Position numbers and translations under genes: made by a program. The notes below the pieces were generated by a model. It made no database searches and had not been told where the DNA came from. It was given only the letters and a program-made list of their open reading frames with translations. From positions 290,878 to 354,877 of the forward strand of contig JAVGVS010000410.1 in NCBI GenBank assembly GCA_032718565.1: a stretch of DNA of 64,000 nt, read 5' to 3'. Every line of letters begins with the position of its first letter. The first letter of the stretch is position 1. Shown here piece after piece: positions 47,621 through 58,889 of the stretch. This DNA is from Distichodus sexfasciatus (Eukaryota > Chordata > Actinopteri > Characiformes > Distichodontidae).

Positions 47621-49149
47621 CGAGACGACGACGTTTCCCCGAGCCTTTAGGCCCATCGCCGGCTGCGTCCTGACGCTAAGTAAGCAAGAAAATCTAAAAG
47701 CTTTCACCTGAAAACGCCGCTTTAGGAGGCTCCTTTAAAGAGCTCGTTTCGAGGCGGCGCTGAAATAAAGGAGCGGGGCTGAAAGAAAGGCGGCACTATC
47801 CTTTTCTCTCAGGGACAGATACACGTAGGAGAGGCCACAAAGACTCTGTGTTTAATTAGGCAGCTCTATTGGGCCGGAGCAGACAGAGCTTCTCTTTATC
47901 GAGCTTCCTCTGTGAATTCTGTCACCGGCCTGTAACACTGCGACCGGGGTGGTGGTGGTGGTGGTGAGGGAGGGAGGGAGGTCAGCGTTCCCTGAGAACC
48001 TTTGCTCAGGAATCTCCACAAACTGCTGTTAGAAAGCGCAACGCCTTTCCTTTCAGGACACAACGGCCCTTTGGTCCGCGACTTCTAAAACCGTTTAAAA
48101 TGTTCAAACCTTTTTTTAGACTACGGACTGCGCTGACTGCGTAGATCACATGTCGTCTGGCCTTTTAAAAGTTTCGAATATGACACAAATCGAATCCAAG
48201 TCCGTCTGATTCGATTAACACTGGCTGGAAACCGTGTCTAAAGCCATCTGATAAAATTGTGAAAGTGGTTATGTTTAAGAAGGGGGTCCCCTTAAAGTGT
48301 GTGTGTGTGTGTATGTGTGTGTATGTGTGTGTGGAGTAGGGTCTTACGTGGATGCCAGTCTAAAAAAAAGGCGGAGGCTGGACGGATTGTATTTCTCAGA
48401 CTAGTTGTGTGTGCGGCCAGAGAGCTGGCTCTGATTAACCTCGCAGCCTGGCCTCTGCTCACACTGACTTCCTGCCCCCCTCTCGCTCTCTCTCTCTCTC
48501 TATCCCTCTCTCCATGCTAAACACTGCTCTGAGGGCAGCCTCCCAGCGGGCCCGGGGAAATGCCACACATATGAGAGAGATCAGAAACACACACACACAC
48601 ACACACACACTAACATAGAGACATATGCCTGTCAGTTCCCAGGAACAAAGGCATGTCCTGGAGGCCCTCTCCTCCAACTGGCCCCTCAGTCTGTTAACAA
48701 TACTTATATACAGACAGGGTCAAATGCAGACACACACACACACACAAACCCACCCAGCATCTCTCAGGTCTGCCTAGGTCTTCTTTATTGCAGGCTGTCT
48801 GCCACCGCTATGGAGGTGGTTAGCTGTGTATAATTAAAACGAATCTTTTATCTGGGGGGCCTGTGTGCAGCTATTATCATTTAACCCTTGGAAGCCCCCC
48901 GCTGCTCCCCCACACCATTTAAAACCACATGAGAGGAAACCTTTCGGGCTTTGAAGTGAGCACTGACAACAATTTCGGCTTTAACTGCACTAGCGGTCCT
49001 CCTCACCCAGGCAGGAATGTAGACGCCACAGAGAGAAACAGAGAGAGAGACTGACCTTATACCTTATACAACCAATAAAAATCAAACCATGAAAATAAAT
49101 AAATGTTTGTATATATACATAAATCTAGCTAAATAATAATATAAATATA

Positions 49150-49692
49150 GACACTACCAAAAGTTTGGACACACCTTCCCATTCAATGTTTTATTCTTCA
49201 TTATCATGACTATTTCCATTGTAGATTCGCACTGAAGGCACTATGAATGAACACATAAGGAATTATGTAGTAAACAAAAAGTGTGAAATAACCCAGAACA
49301 TGTTTTATATCTTAGATTCTTGAAAATAACCAGCCTTTGCTTTGATCACTGCTTTGCCTCTTAGCGTTCTCGATGAGCTTCATGGGTAGTCACCCTGTGA
49401 AATGGTTTTCAACAGTCTTGAGGTTCCCAAGATGCTGAGCACTTGTTGGCCCTTTGCCTTCACTCTACGGTCCATCTCATCCCCAGACCATCTCGGTGGG
49501 TTTGGTCAGGTGACCCGTGGAGGCCAGGCATCTGGCGCCAGAACTCCATCACTCCTTCTTGATCAAATAAGCCCTTACAGTTCATTCCTTGGATTTTGCA
49601 GTGCCTTTAGTGAGAATCTACAATGTAAAACGTGTGAAAATAAAAGAAAAAACATAAACTGGGAAGGTGTGTCAAACTTTTAACTAGTAGTA
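49150..49692 (-). mobile_element. internally deleted Tc1/mariner-like element
   Basis: The left end ACTACCAAAAGTTTGGACAC and the right end GTGTGTCAAACTTTTAACTA are the terminal repeats of a common fish Tc1 family, and GGGAAGGTGTGTC mirrors GACACACCTTCCC. From about 49330 to 49560 the minus strand keeps the degraded 3' end of the transposase gene, recognisable from the family. It then jumps directly to the other terminal region, so most of the coding sequence is missing. It cannot make a transposase. Confidence 0.8.
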
Positions 49693-52600
49693 TATATTAA
49701 TATATCATTTTTTAATTATATATATATATAGTAAAAAAAAAATCGAATTATATATATAAAAACTGGAAAAATCCTTTTGCAGAACTTTATCCTTCAGTCT
49801 GATAAACTCCATCAATTTTATTAATTTATTTTACTCTTTACATATACAGTTTATAATGCATTCTCTGGCTAATAACGTGGCACATGATGGGCCTCTCTCC
49901 GAGAACAAACAATTCCAGAGGCGGTGGACAGAGTGGCTGGGGAGAAAGGTGAAAGAAAGCAGAGGCTGGGAGCGAGGGATGAGTGGAGGTGAAGGAGGCG
50001 GATCGTGTGATCGTGCCGAGTACTGTATGAGAGACGTAGTGGGGCAGAGGGAAGAGAAGAGATAAGTCGAGGAACAGAGGAGAGGAGATGGAATGAGAAG
50101 AGAGGAGGAGGAGGAGAAGGTGGAAGAAGAAGGGAAGGGGGGGATTGTGTGTGTGTGTGTGAGAGGGCACCGAGAGTGGAAGGGTGTTTGGAGAGGGGAG
50201 TGGGGTTGCGAGGGGTGGGAGGAAGAGCAAGTTTGGGGGAGGGGGGGGGGGTTTACAGAGGGACAACAATGACCCCAGCGCCGGCCGATAACGCGTGCGG
50301 CGCGGTGAGAGAGCTGCCGAGGAGCCTCGGGGAGGAAGGGGAAACTAATAACTCTCCTGTTTGCTGTGATATGAGACGCGCGCGCCAGGTGCCGAGGTGG
50401 AATTCTTTTCTCAAACACAGTCCGAGGCGTCGACTCATTCTTCGGCGGGGGAAGATAAAGTTCAGGCTGACCTTTAGGAGGGGGAGGGGAGCGAATCGAC
50501 TCCTCTCGTGATGCGAGGATGTCTGTGTGTGTGTGTGTGTGTGTATAAAGGAGCTTCCACCTGTGTGTGTATCTCTGCTCTCCATCCCATGTCACCTCAG
50601 TTCGCGCTGTACCAAGCCCTGGCGTGTAGGAATGTCTGGCGCCGTGCCAGCTGGAGAATCTAAGCAGCCTTGGACTAAAGTCTAAATCAATTGGAGACTA
50701 ACCCAGCTGGGGCAAGCGCACGCCCTCTGCTACGCTTCACACACACACACACACTCGCCAACTTTATACACATCCACTCGAGATGTAGACCTAACTGGTA
50801 AGGATATTTCCACAGAAAACTCACTTATTATAAAAGCAGACAAAACTAAAATTTGTGAGTTTAAAATGTGTGATTTATAATCAGCTAAATATTTTTACAG
50901 TCATGTAAATAATATTTAGTTTTATATACAGTTTATTGACAATAATCAGTATGCAGGTAAGTATTAATTAACTATTTTGTTGAATGCTTAATTTATTTCA
51001 TTCATTCATTTTTAGTAATATACTTATTAACTACCATTTATATTAATTTGCACATTTCTATACATTATAGACTGTAAAATTAATATTTTTATTGAATATT
51101 TTATTCCTTCTACAAAGGCTTTTTGAACGTCTTCCACATTTAAGAATGTGCAATGTAAGTAACTTCTATGCTTCTATGCTTTGCACGTTAAATGTTTATG
51201 GAGTATATTTTGAATAAAACAAAACTAAGTTTAAGTGAAAGAAATTTATGCAGCTTCTGCGATGAACATACATACATTACTTGTCAAAATAATATTTCCT
51301 GCCCTTGTGTGGTAGGGCAGAAAAATCTAAGTCAGGCCGGAGATGGAACTTATAGAGCGATTAATCGTGCACTGACAACGCCTTGCCGGGAAACAAGTGT
51401 TTGGCCGAGCGCTTTCATCGCGGTTTTATTAACTCATTTCATAGACTGCTGCTCACGTCGCTAACATGTGCCGTCCAGCCGCTCGATCCGCTATAATTAC
51501 AGCGGCCCTGTGACACCCTCCGAAATAAGCCCGCCTGAAACGAAGTAAAATAGCCTAAGTGGAACTGTCACCGAGACTGAGTTTGTGTAAACACGGGCCC
51601 GAAAGCCGGGGCCTCTCGCCTTTATGCCAAAGCCGCGCGCCGAAGCCTAAGAACAACAAGGCTTTTACCCACGCGACCGATTTTTTTCGCCTTTCGGGGG
51701 CGAAAGGCGAGTGGCTTTACGCGCTCTTATTCCTGCGGCTTTACTTGTCTTACATAAGTAACACATTTTCGCTCGGCGGATCAAGATTTGACTTTGACAT
51801 TTGTTTTTAATTGTCCTAAAGCCTCTCTTTCAATCCCCCGGCGGCGCGGCTGAGTTTCGGAGCGGCGGTAATCCGGAATTAGTCGCCGTATGAATTTTTT
51901 TTTTTTTCTCTCCCCCCACTGCCCTCCTTTAACAAGAGGCTTAGGCTAACTGAATAAAGAGATAGATGGCGAGGGAGGCGGAAAACCTTGAGCTAGCCAA
52001 CTTCTGATAAGACCGTAACAGTGTAATCTACACATCTGCTATCTTAAAACAAGTGACATTGTAATCCCGCCGAACAAAAGACTCGATCTCGCCGGCCGGG
52101 CCTGCCGCCGAGCCTGGAAATTGGATGAAGAAAAAGGGGAAGGCAGTTTAAAAGTCTCTCTCTTTTCCCTCCCTCTTCTCCATAACAAAAATAAATCACA
52201 ACACGCTTCAGTAGGGTACTGGGTTACGTCCCCACAGGCCTCGTCTGAATCGCGTTGCGTCTGGTTTACAAAACTTGCCAACGTGATCGGTTACATCATC
52301 AATAATGGCCAAAAAACCCTTAAGCACCACTTCCACCCAGAGCCAAAACAGTAGCCCTACTCTGACGGGGAGCCCGTCTCTCTCTCTCTTTCTCTCTTTC
52401 TCTCTCGTTCCTCCTAAATGGAGCGCGTGTTCCACATGAATGCCGGGGGAAAGGCGATATCCCGTCTCGCTGTTTTTACCACTCACCTTTAACTGCTGCT
52501 CCACCAAGGCTGGAGCGCTTGTTTGGAGCACTAATTAACTCAAAGCTGTTGTATATTAAGGGCAGTGGGCATTTTTTAAGAGCTGCTTCTAATGAAAACA

Positions 52601-55466
52601 GAGTGCCAGTGAACTGCATTAGCGAGCCTCCTCCTCCTCCCTCTTCCCCCTCTTCTCCACATAATCATCCTTCTCTTGTCTTCTGTCTCTTCCCCTGTTC
52701 GTCGTCTTCTTCTTCTTCTTCTTCTTTTACGAGCAGCTACTGCCGCTGGAGACAGAAGTTAAAGTGGGTCTGGCAGAGGAGCGAGAGACCAGTTCTTAAG
52801 CCAAGTCTGCACTTCCAAAAAAAATGACAACTAATCTGGTTAAATAGATCCGAATTAAGACAATCTTAAGCTTAAGTTCTGAATCCTTCTGGTATTACAA
52901 AGTTTTGCAGAGCAGCTTAAGCTGTGTTTTTTTTCATTCTTGACCAAAAAGTGTCTAATGCATGTCCAGCCTTTAAGGTGAGACGTTAGTGCCAGTTTCA
53001 TCATGGTTAAAGTCTGACCGAGCGGACATTTTTTGTTTAAACTCAGACTAGAGTCTAAAGGATTTCCACAGCAGTAGAAGGCTCCAGATACCACACACAA
53101 TCGATACACCATCATAATCCTTCCCTTTAAACGTACAAATGAAAGCAGTCAGAACGTATGCTTGTTGTGCCTCCACCTATGTAGCGTTTTTTGAGGTCAA
53201 AAGCGCAAACATTTCTGCCCTACCGTAAAATGCCAATGCGCCAAAAATGCGCCTCTTTGTTCTTTTGAGTTAAACAATGCAACTTCTAGCAAAAACTCTT
53301 GGTGCCCTTAGTGAAGGTTGCTTCTCTGGAGGATGAGCAGAGAGACTGAGAGAGAAGAGAAACGAAAAAAAGAGGCTCCACAACAGTAATACACACGTCT
53401 GAATGAACGATCCTTTCCATCACATGATTTGGTAGAAACAACAACAACGTGAGACCCAGCGGGGCCGAGCAGCGTCACATCTACGGTAGGGGAAGGGGTA
53501 GGGGTCTTTTTTTGACGAAGGGCCCTTTCTCCAGGGAAGTGCACTTGAAAGGAGTTTTATCGTCAGGCTTTAAATCCCGCTGTTTGCGCTCAGGGTCGTG
53601 TAAATCAAACGGGGGTTTGCTTTGCTCTGACACATCAGAGTAGGAAGTGGAGAGGTGGAGTGGGTAGGGAGGGGGGAAAGAGAGAGGGAGAGAGAGAGAG
53701 AGCGAGGTTATGAAGGACTATATGGATGGACTGTTGTGGAATTCTCCAAAACCTCTTTAGTTTTAGGGGTAGTAGTGGGGGTGGGGTGGGATGGGATGAT
53801 TGGGGGTGTTTGGGTGCCTCAATTTGCAAGAGGAATGCTTCTGGCTTCCATTTGAAAGCACCTCGAGGCCCGGGCTTTGAAGTCCGAGTCAAATGCGAAG
53901 AGAGATACAACCTCAACCCCCCTTAACCAGTCTTGACCTCCATCTAGGAGCCCCGATGCGCAGTGAAATAAAGAGTGACGCGTGAGGGACGGAGGGGGCC
54001 CGAAACATCCCCCCCTAAAAAAACGGGGGACGGAAAGGGGAGGACTGAGAGCCGGACCTGACTGACAAGATGCGATCGAAGCAGTTAACCTGGCTAACCG
54101 GAGAGGGAGGGAGGGAGGGATGGACGGAGCGCCGAAATAGAGTGGTACCTGTCTCCGCCGGGCCTGGAAAAAAAAAGAGAGATAGAAAGAGAGGGATGGA
54201 AAGAGAGGTAGGTAGAAGAGGAGGAGGAGGAGGAGGAGGGCTTCTCCTGGCACAGAGGACGGCCAGCGCCCTTGGCTTTTATGTGTGCGTTGCGTGTGTG
54301 AAGACCTTGACCGCTGCCACCGGACAGCTTGTGTACGTCCAGCTCTCGGACTGGGTGGTCCGCTAACCTTGCTCAATGGAACGCCACATACCACACACAC
54401 ACACACACACACACTTGTGCATACACCCACAGACCCACACCAGCACCCTCTCTCATCTTATACTCCTCCATCTTCCTCTTGCCTGCTTTCTTTCTTTGCA
54501 AATATGCTGTTTATTTATGCCACCCTTGTTAATGTTTCCCCTCTAAAACTCTGGCGCGGTCCGAACGCTCCTACACTCCTCGTAATTACTGTTGGTGAAG
54601 AAGGGGAACAATCTACTTTCGGGCAAGGCAACGAAATCAAAGAATATATGTATTTTGTAACTAATCCAGGGCGGCTGGGTTTTGGGAGTCCGAGAAAAGC
54701 CTGTTCTGAGGAGGGCTTTAAAGTGAAATCTGTGAAAGATCACTCAAACTGACTTAAGGTAAGCAGTAAATATTTGAGAAAGGCCCGATTTGCGTAATTT
54801 GTGTGTCAACACGAGGGCATTTCTCGCACCGCCTGCAGCCGCAGAGTCAACATTCGGACCATTCATCAGCCCTCTGCGATTTTTCCACTCCTGGAACAAT
54901 AGGCACTCAGGCCGGCGGCCGCCAACCGAGGCGATGGCGTTCGCTTTTTTGCCACGTCACTCTTGCGCTGGGTCTAGGTGTAACTGCCGAGGTATTTACC
55001 ACAAATTCTAATGGCCCCCGAAAGCCTGTCGGGGCAAACTTTTTTTTGGGGGGGGGGGGTGGGCAAAAAAAAAAAAACTGCACACAGCAAAGACACTCAA
55101 ATAGGTGTCGTTAAGCTCCTTCTCCGTCTCTCACTCCTTCACCATCATTTTCTTCGTTAATTAGTGAGTGCTAATTATTCCCTTCCATTCATACCCCCTC
55201 CCTCCCTCGCTCCCTCCATCCATCCCCTCCCTAGTTGCTGGTGGGCAATTACGGAGTAACCTGAATGATGAGTGTTATGCGAGAACGGCAGAAAAGAGAG
55301 AGAGAGAGATGCAACAATCAGTGAATGGACAAACTCCACAGGAGGCACAGACCTTCGCCGTTTCGCCAACTGTGTGGTGGCATGAACACACACACACGCA
55401 CACACATACATACATACCCACACACCCCCACGAATGGGCAGGAGGCCATGAGGTCGGGGCACTGAC

Positions 55467-55535
55467 CTGAATCTGCTGCTGAAGGAGATTGATTTTGTGC
55501 TGCTGTTGGAGGAGCTGTTGTTGCTGTCTGGCGAT
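55467..55535 (-). CDS. sox6: sox6 internal exon: Q-box
   Basis: A 69-nt, 23-codon phase 0-0 exon begins IARQQQQLLQQQHKINLL and ends QQQIQ. The acceptor is CCCCCAG (the last G at 55536) and the donor is CAG|GTCAGT with GT at 55466-55465. The exon continues the coiled coil from the preceding exon, with glutamines on one face and leucine or isoleucine at heptad positions (LLQQQHKINLLQQQIQ). This glutamine-rich segment is the Q-box that follows the zipper in SOX5 and SOX6. The exon is only 69 nt and a multiple of three, so skipping it would shorten the coiled coil by 23 residues without a frameshift. An inverted SINE pair sits just upstream of it in the transcript, at 55751-56350. Confidence 0.96.
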
Positions 55536-55750
55536 CTGGGGGATGAGGAAGAAGACACACTTTTTAAATGTTGACCGTGTTGCGTTTGTGACACTAAAGT
55601 GGCCAACAGTGGATGGAAGTTGTGAGTTTTAGCATGAATGATAAATCGGTTAAATAGGGTCGGTACGATACTTCAAGCTATACTGACACACTGATTTGAT
55701 AATCGATAAGCGCGTAGTGTCAATCCGGAATAACAACGTTGATCGGACAT

Positions 55751-55972
55751 GATATTTGTCATTGTGGACACAGCACAGAACAACACGCAGTGCACCACAA
55801 CGCAATCTGACCTCTGCATTTAATCCATCTGTGAAGAAGCAGTGGGCAGCTAACAAGGGCAGTGCTTAGGGACGATACCTCGCTCACAAGCACCTTAGTG
55901 GTACCTTTACCGGATTGAAACCTACGACCTTCTGATCATGGGGCGAACGCCCTAACCGCCAAGCTATCGACA
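55751..55972 (-). mobile_element. tRNA-derived SINE, copy 3 (minus strand)
   Basis: This is the reverse complement of the family: it begins GATATTTGTCATTGTGGACA (tail), then GAAGCAGTGGGCAGC (core) and GGATTGAAACC (degenerate B box), and ends near CCGCCAAGCTATCG. It pairs with copy 4 as an inverted repeat separated by about 130 nt. Confidence 0.8.
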
Positions 55973-56103
55973 ATGTCGAGTTGAGCTGAGCTCAGTTCCG
56001 TCACACGATGTTTAGTTGCTTTTTGTGATTTTCCTGATCTGAATCAAATCAAAATCGTATTGTAGGAGACTTTATGATGTTGCCATTGAATCGATATAAT
56101 ATC

Positions 56104-56350
56104 GGGGCAGTTGGTAGGGCGTAACGGTAGGGTGTTCGCCCCGTGATCACAAGGTCGCAGGTTCGAATCCAGGACCGGTTAAGTTACCACTGAGGCACTC
56201 ATGAGCAAGGTACCGTCCCCAAGCACTGCTCCCCGGGCGCTGCCCTTGTTAGCTGCCCACTGCTCCTTCACGGATGGGTCAAACGCAGAGGTCACATCGC
56301 ATTGTGGTGCTGTGGTGTGTTCACAATGACAAATAATCACTCACTTTCAC
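56104..56350 (+). mobile_element. tRNA-derived SINE, copy 4
   Basis: This copy begins GGGGCAGTTGGTAGGGCG, has B box GGTTCGAATCC, core CACTGCTCCCCGGGCGCTGC and tail AATAATCACTCACTTTCAC. It is one of the best preserved copies of the family in the window. Confidence 0.82.
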
Positions 56351-56629
56351 TAATATTGTATCACGATGAAACTGGGGATTTACACCCTTACTGTCAGAAC
56401 ATACACTCAGTCGCAATAGGGCGTAAGATGAAGACGGACCCGGTATTTTACTGGAGGAAAGACGAAGAAAAGCAAGAAGACTGGCATCTTTCGGTAACTG
56501 AAGTGGGAGTGGTAGGGGCCTGTTATTGCATCCGTCCCCTCAAGGTATCATTCTCTCTCCCTCCCTCCTTCCATTCCTCCCTCCTTCTCAAACTCCCCAT
56601 GAGCCCCTGCGCCTCACTGCGCCTGACAG

Positions 56630-56810
56630 CCTAGTTTTAAGTGTCATTTAATTTTCATTTTCAAATATAATTACAAAGTGTTCACTGTAAGATATCACTC
56701 GTCTGCAAATGTGTCAGGATTAATTTGTGCCGGCTCCTTCACGAGTGTCAACAGTTAATTACTGTGTCGTGTCTGGATGGCTAAATGACATTCTAACTTC
56801 GGGCGGGCAG
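56630..56810. promoter_or_regulatory. CNE-like block 9
   Basis: TGTCATTTAATTTTCATTTT, ATATAATTACAAAGTG and CAACAGTTAATTACTGTG: dense homeodomain-type sites in a short intron between coiled-coil exons. Confidence 0.42.
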
Positions 56811-56811
56811 C

Positions 56812-56847
56812 CTCCTCCTCCTCCTCCTCCTCCTCCTCCTCCTCTTC
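56812..56847 (+). repeat. CCT microsatellite
   Basis: About eleven units of CTC in the intron between the two Q-box exons. Confidence 0.95.
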
Positions 56848-57184
56848 CTCCCTCTCTCTCTCATCCGCCCCAGTAGCACCGGTTTCATTTTCCATTACAG
56901 GAAGGGAAGCGTCCACTTGCGTCGTCTTGTAAATATAATCCCAATATACTAAAAATCACATGACCGTACGATGTAGCAGACCGCTCCCGATAAACATTAA
57001 GTAGGAGCTAAATCTTTTGATGTTAACGGCGTACGCGGCTTAAAAAACGAGGCCGCCCGTGCAAGACGCGGACGGATGACTTGACGACGGATAAGACGGG
57101 CCTATTAATCTACATAATGTATTGAACGGGATTCTGCCGGTTAATAATACATTTGACGAAGGAAAAAAAAAAGAGAGAGAGAGA

Positions 57185-57330
57185 GAGGAGGACGGCTCCT
57201 TCCCCTCGATGCCCTCTCTGTCATTAAAGCAGTTCATGAGCTGTGTTAATCTGCTGATCTCTCTAATATGCCCCATTTGCCTGATTTGTGACTGTGATTT
57301 CATGCTGAGATTGATCTAATAGGCAAGGCT
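57185..57330. promoter_or_regulatory. CNE-like block 10
   Basis: GTCATTAAAGCAGTTCATGA, TGTTAATCTGCTGATC and TTTCATGCTGAGATTGATC: non-repetitive sequence lying 400 nt from the zipper exon. Confidence 0.4.
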
Positions 57331-57731
57331 TCGAATTTATTTTTCTAGATTTCTACGAAACAAATTCTACAAAACGGCGTCCACCCATCGGCGGGTTCTT
57401 ATTTCCGGTTGGCGAAAGGTAAAAGGTGCGGAGAAGGTCGCGCGCACGCGTGGTGTTACGACGGAAAAATACCACATTAACTTGAAATCCTTTTTCTTTT
57501 CTTTTTTTTTGAATGACGAGTAATTACACTTTTCACTCGTTCCATTCTGATTTGGCTTCTGCAGCGAACGAGGAAGGTTTTTACGTCAAATTGGAGACGC
57601 CTGGTGAAAAGACGGGGATTTAAGTGAGTGAAAGGGTTCGAGGGACGTGTGGCGCGGAAGCTATGGAGCGGAATGTACAGAGAGTCGGTAAAGGGCAATG
57701 AGAGAAAGAGAGAGAGAGAGGGAGGACTGAC

Positions 57732-57904
57732 TTGTTCTTGCTGCTGACGCGCCAGCTCCATTTGCTGCCGCTGTTTCTCCATCTGCGAGGCGGCCAGCTT
57801 CTTCTGCTCGTCGTGGGCGGCGAGTAGCTGCTCTCTCAGGCTGATCAGCTGGGTGATCATGGTGGACAGCTGCCTCTCCTTCTCAGCCAGACTTTCCGGA
57901 GTAC
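57732..57904 (-). CDS. sox6: sox6 internal exon: leucine zipper and start of Q-box
   Basis: This 173-nt exon encodes 57 full codons from TPESLAEKERQLSTM to ARQQQEQ, plus two bases that complete a glycine begun in the upstream exon. The acceptor is CCACAG at 57910-57905 and the donor is GTCAGT starting at 57731. The exon holds the conserved SoxD leucine zipper (heptad pattern through LSTMITQLISLREQLLAAH) and the beginning of the glutamine-rich Q-box (KQRQQMELARQQQEQ). In SoxD proteins this coiled coil mediates homo- and heterodimerisation with SOX5 and SOX6. The donor is preceded by CAA rather than CAG, so it is weak by consensus, and a CT-rich repeat lies a few bases into the intron. The long open frame continuing past the donor is not coding; its sequence there is a CT repeat. 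Confidence 0.96.
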
Positions 57905-58030
57905 CTGTGGCACACGGAGAGGAAACGCCGGTCACTCGTTGTATCAAGAGCAGAGCAACAAGCCAAAACAGTCCAAAACTAGATATGTCAAAGTTGTATG
58001 GCATCGGTTGTACTGTATAAACAAAAATTT

Positions 58031-58264
58031 GAAACGGCTAGGGTGTTCGCCCTGGGATCGGAAGGTCGCCGGTTCGAATCCCTGCCACTGAGGTATTCAT
58101 GAGCAAGGTACTGTCCCCTGGTACTGCTCCCCGGGCGCTGCCCACGTCAGCTGCCCACTGCTCCTTCAGGGATAGGTGAAATGCACAGGTCACATTTCGA
58201 TGTGCTGCACTGTGTGCTGTGCTGTGTTCACAATGACAAATAATCACTCACTTTCACTTTCACT
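58031..58264 (+). mobile_element. tRNA-derived SINE, copy 5
   Basis: It has B box GGTTCGAATCC, core GTACTGCTCCCCGGGCGCTG and tail AATAATCACTCACTTTCACT. The tRNA-like head is shortened: it begins within GGCTAGGGTGTTCGCC. Confidence 0.8.
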
Positions 58265-58834
58265 AGGGTGTGTTAGGAAACTTTCCTGATATGCTCTATT
58301 CACAATCTTACACTTTTTCAGCGTTTCTCGAGGCACATTATCAGACTTAAAAAGAGGCCGGCAAACAGAGAAGCCGCTTCAGAAATCGATTCTCGTCCAA
58401 CGATCCTGAGAAGCCCAGAAAACTTTTTAAAGTGTCTTCAACACCTCACAGAGCATCACAGGGGCAAGCGGAGTCTCCAAACCCCTCTCCGGCTGGAGAA
58501 GAGAAAGGGCCTCTTTCACCGAACGTTCTTAAAACCCACATACGCAGTTTGCCATTTTTTTTGGACAATGAACACTCCTCGTCTCTTTTGACGAAAGGAG
58601 ATGGCATCAAGCCTGCAAAGGTGGCAGATTAGTGATAGACAGTGCAGGGCAAGGAAGGGGTGGGCGGGTGTGTGTGTATGTGTGTGTGTGTGTGGAAAGG
58701 TGCTGCCAGGGCAATGTAATGACTGCTCTCAATTCTCATTATGGAAGCAGAAGACACAAACACCTCGGCTGTGGTAAGGCTCACCCTAACAGGGTCACCG
58801 TCACCTTTGTACCATCTCATTATTTCTTTCTCAT

Positions 58835-58843
58835 GCACACACA

Positions 58844-58887
<44 letters not shown>

Positions 58888-58889
58888 CA
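58835..58889 (+). repeat. CA microsatellite
   Basis: A nearly pure CA repeat with an ACGCGCAC start. It is one of several (21.8, 26.1-26.26, 33.87, 47.17, 48.59 and 61.62 kb). Confidence 0.95.

Larger units (their letters stand above)
33679..55466 (-). other. sox6: sox6 intron, 21,788 nt
   Basis: This is the largest intron in the window. It contains CA/GT repeats, a hAT-like element (36628-37076) with a LINE tail after it, a CNE-like block (37430-38100), the polypurine tract (38430-39290), a pyrimidine tract (39850-40270), SINE copies (45209-45619), a TIR element (45683-46324), a CNE-like block (46560-47620), a deleted Tc1-like element (49150-49692), an AT-rich stretch (50800-51250) and many short repeats. 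No coding exon is supported. Confidence 0.85.
55536..57731 (-). other. sox6: sox6 intron, 2,196 nt
   Basis: This GT-AG intron joins the two halves of the coiled coil. It contains an inverted pair of tRNA-derived SINEs (55751-55972 and 56104-56350), a CNE-like block (56630-56810), a CCT repeat (56812-56847) and a second CNE-like block (57185-57330). On the transcript the donor end is a CT repeat. Confidence 0.9.

Noticed and set aside
49831..50595. A 254-codon minus-strand frame.
   Set aside because: Low-complexity P/S/T/H composition over CA, GT and CT repeats; not a gene.
13549..58264. tRNA genes suggested by several GGTTCGAATC B boxes.
   Set aside because: Each is the head of a SINE with a common tail and core, and no cloverleaf is intact.
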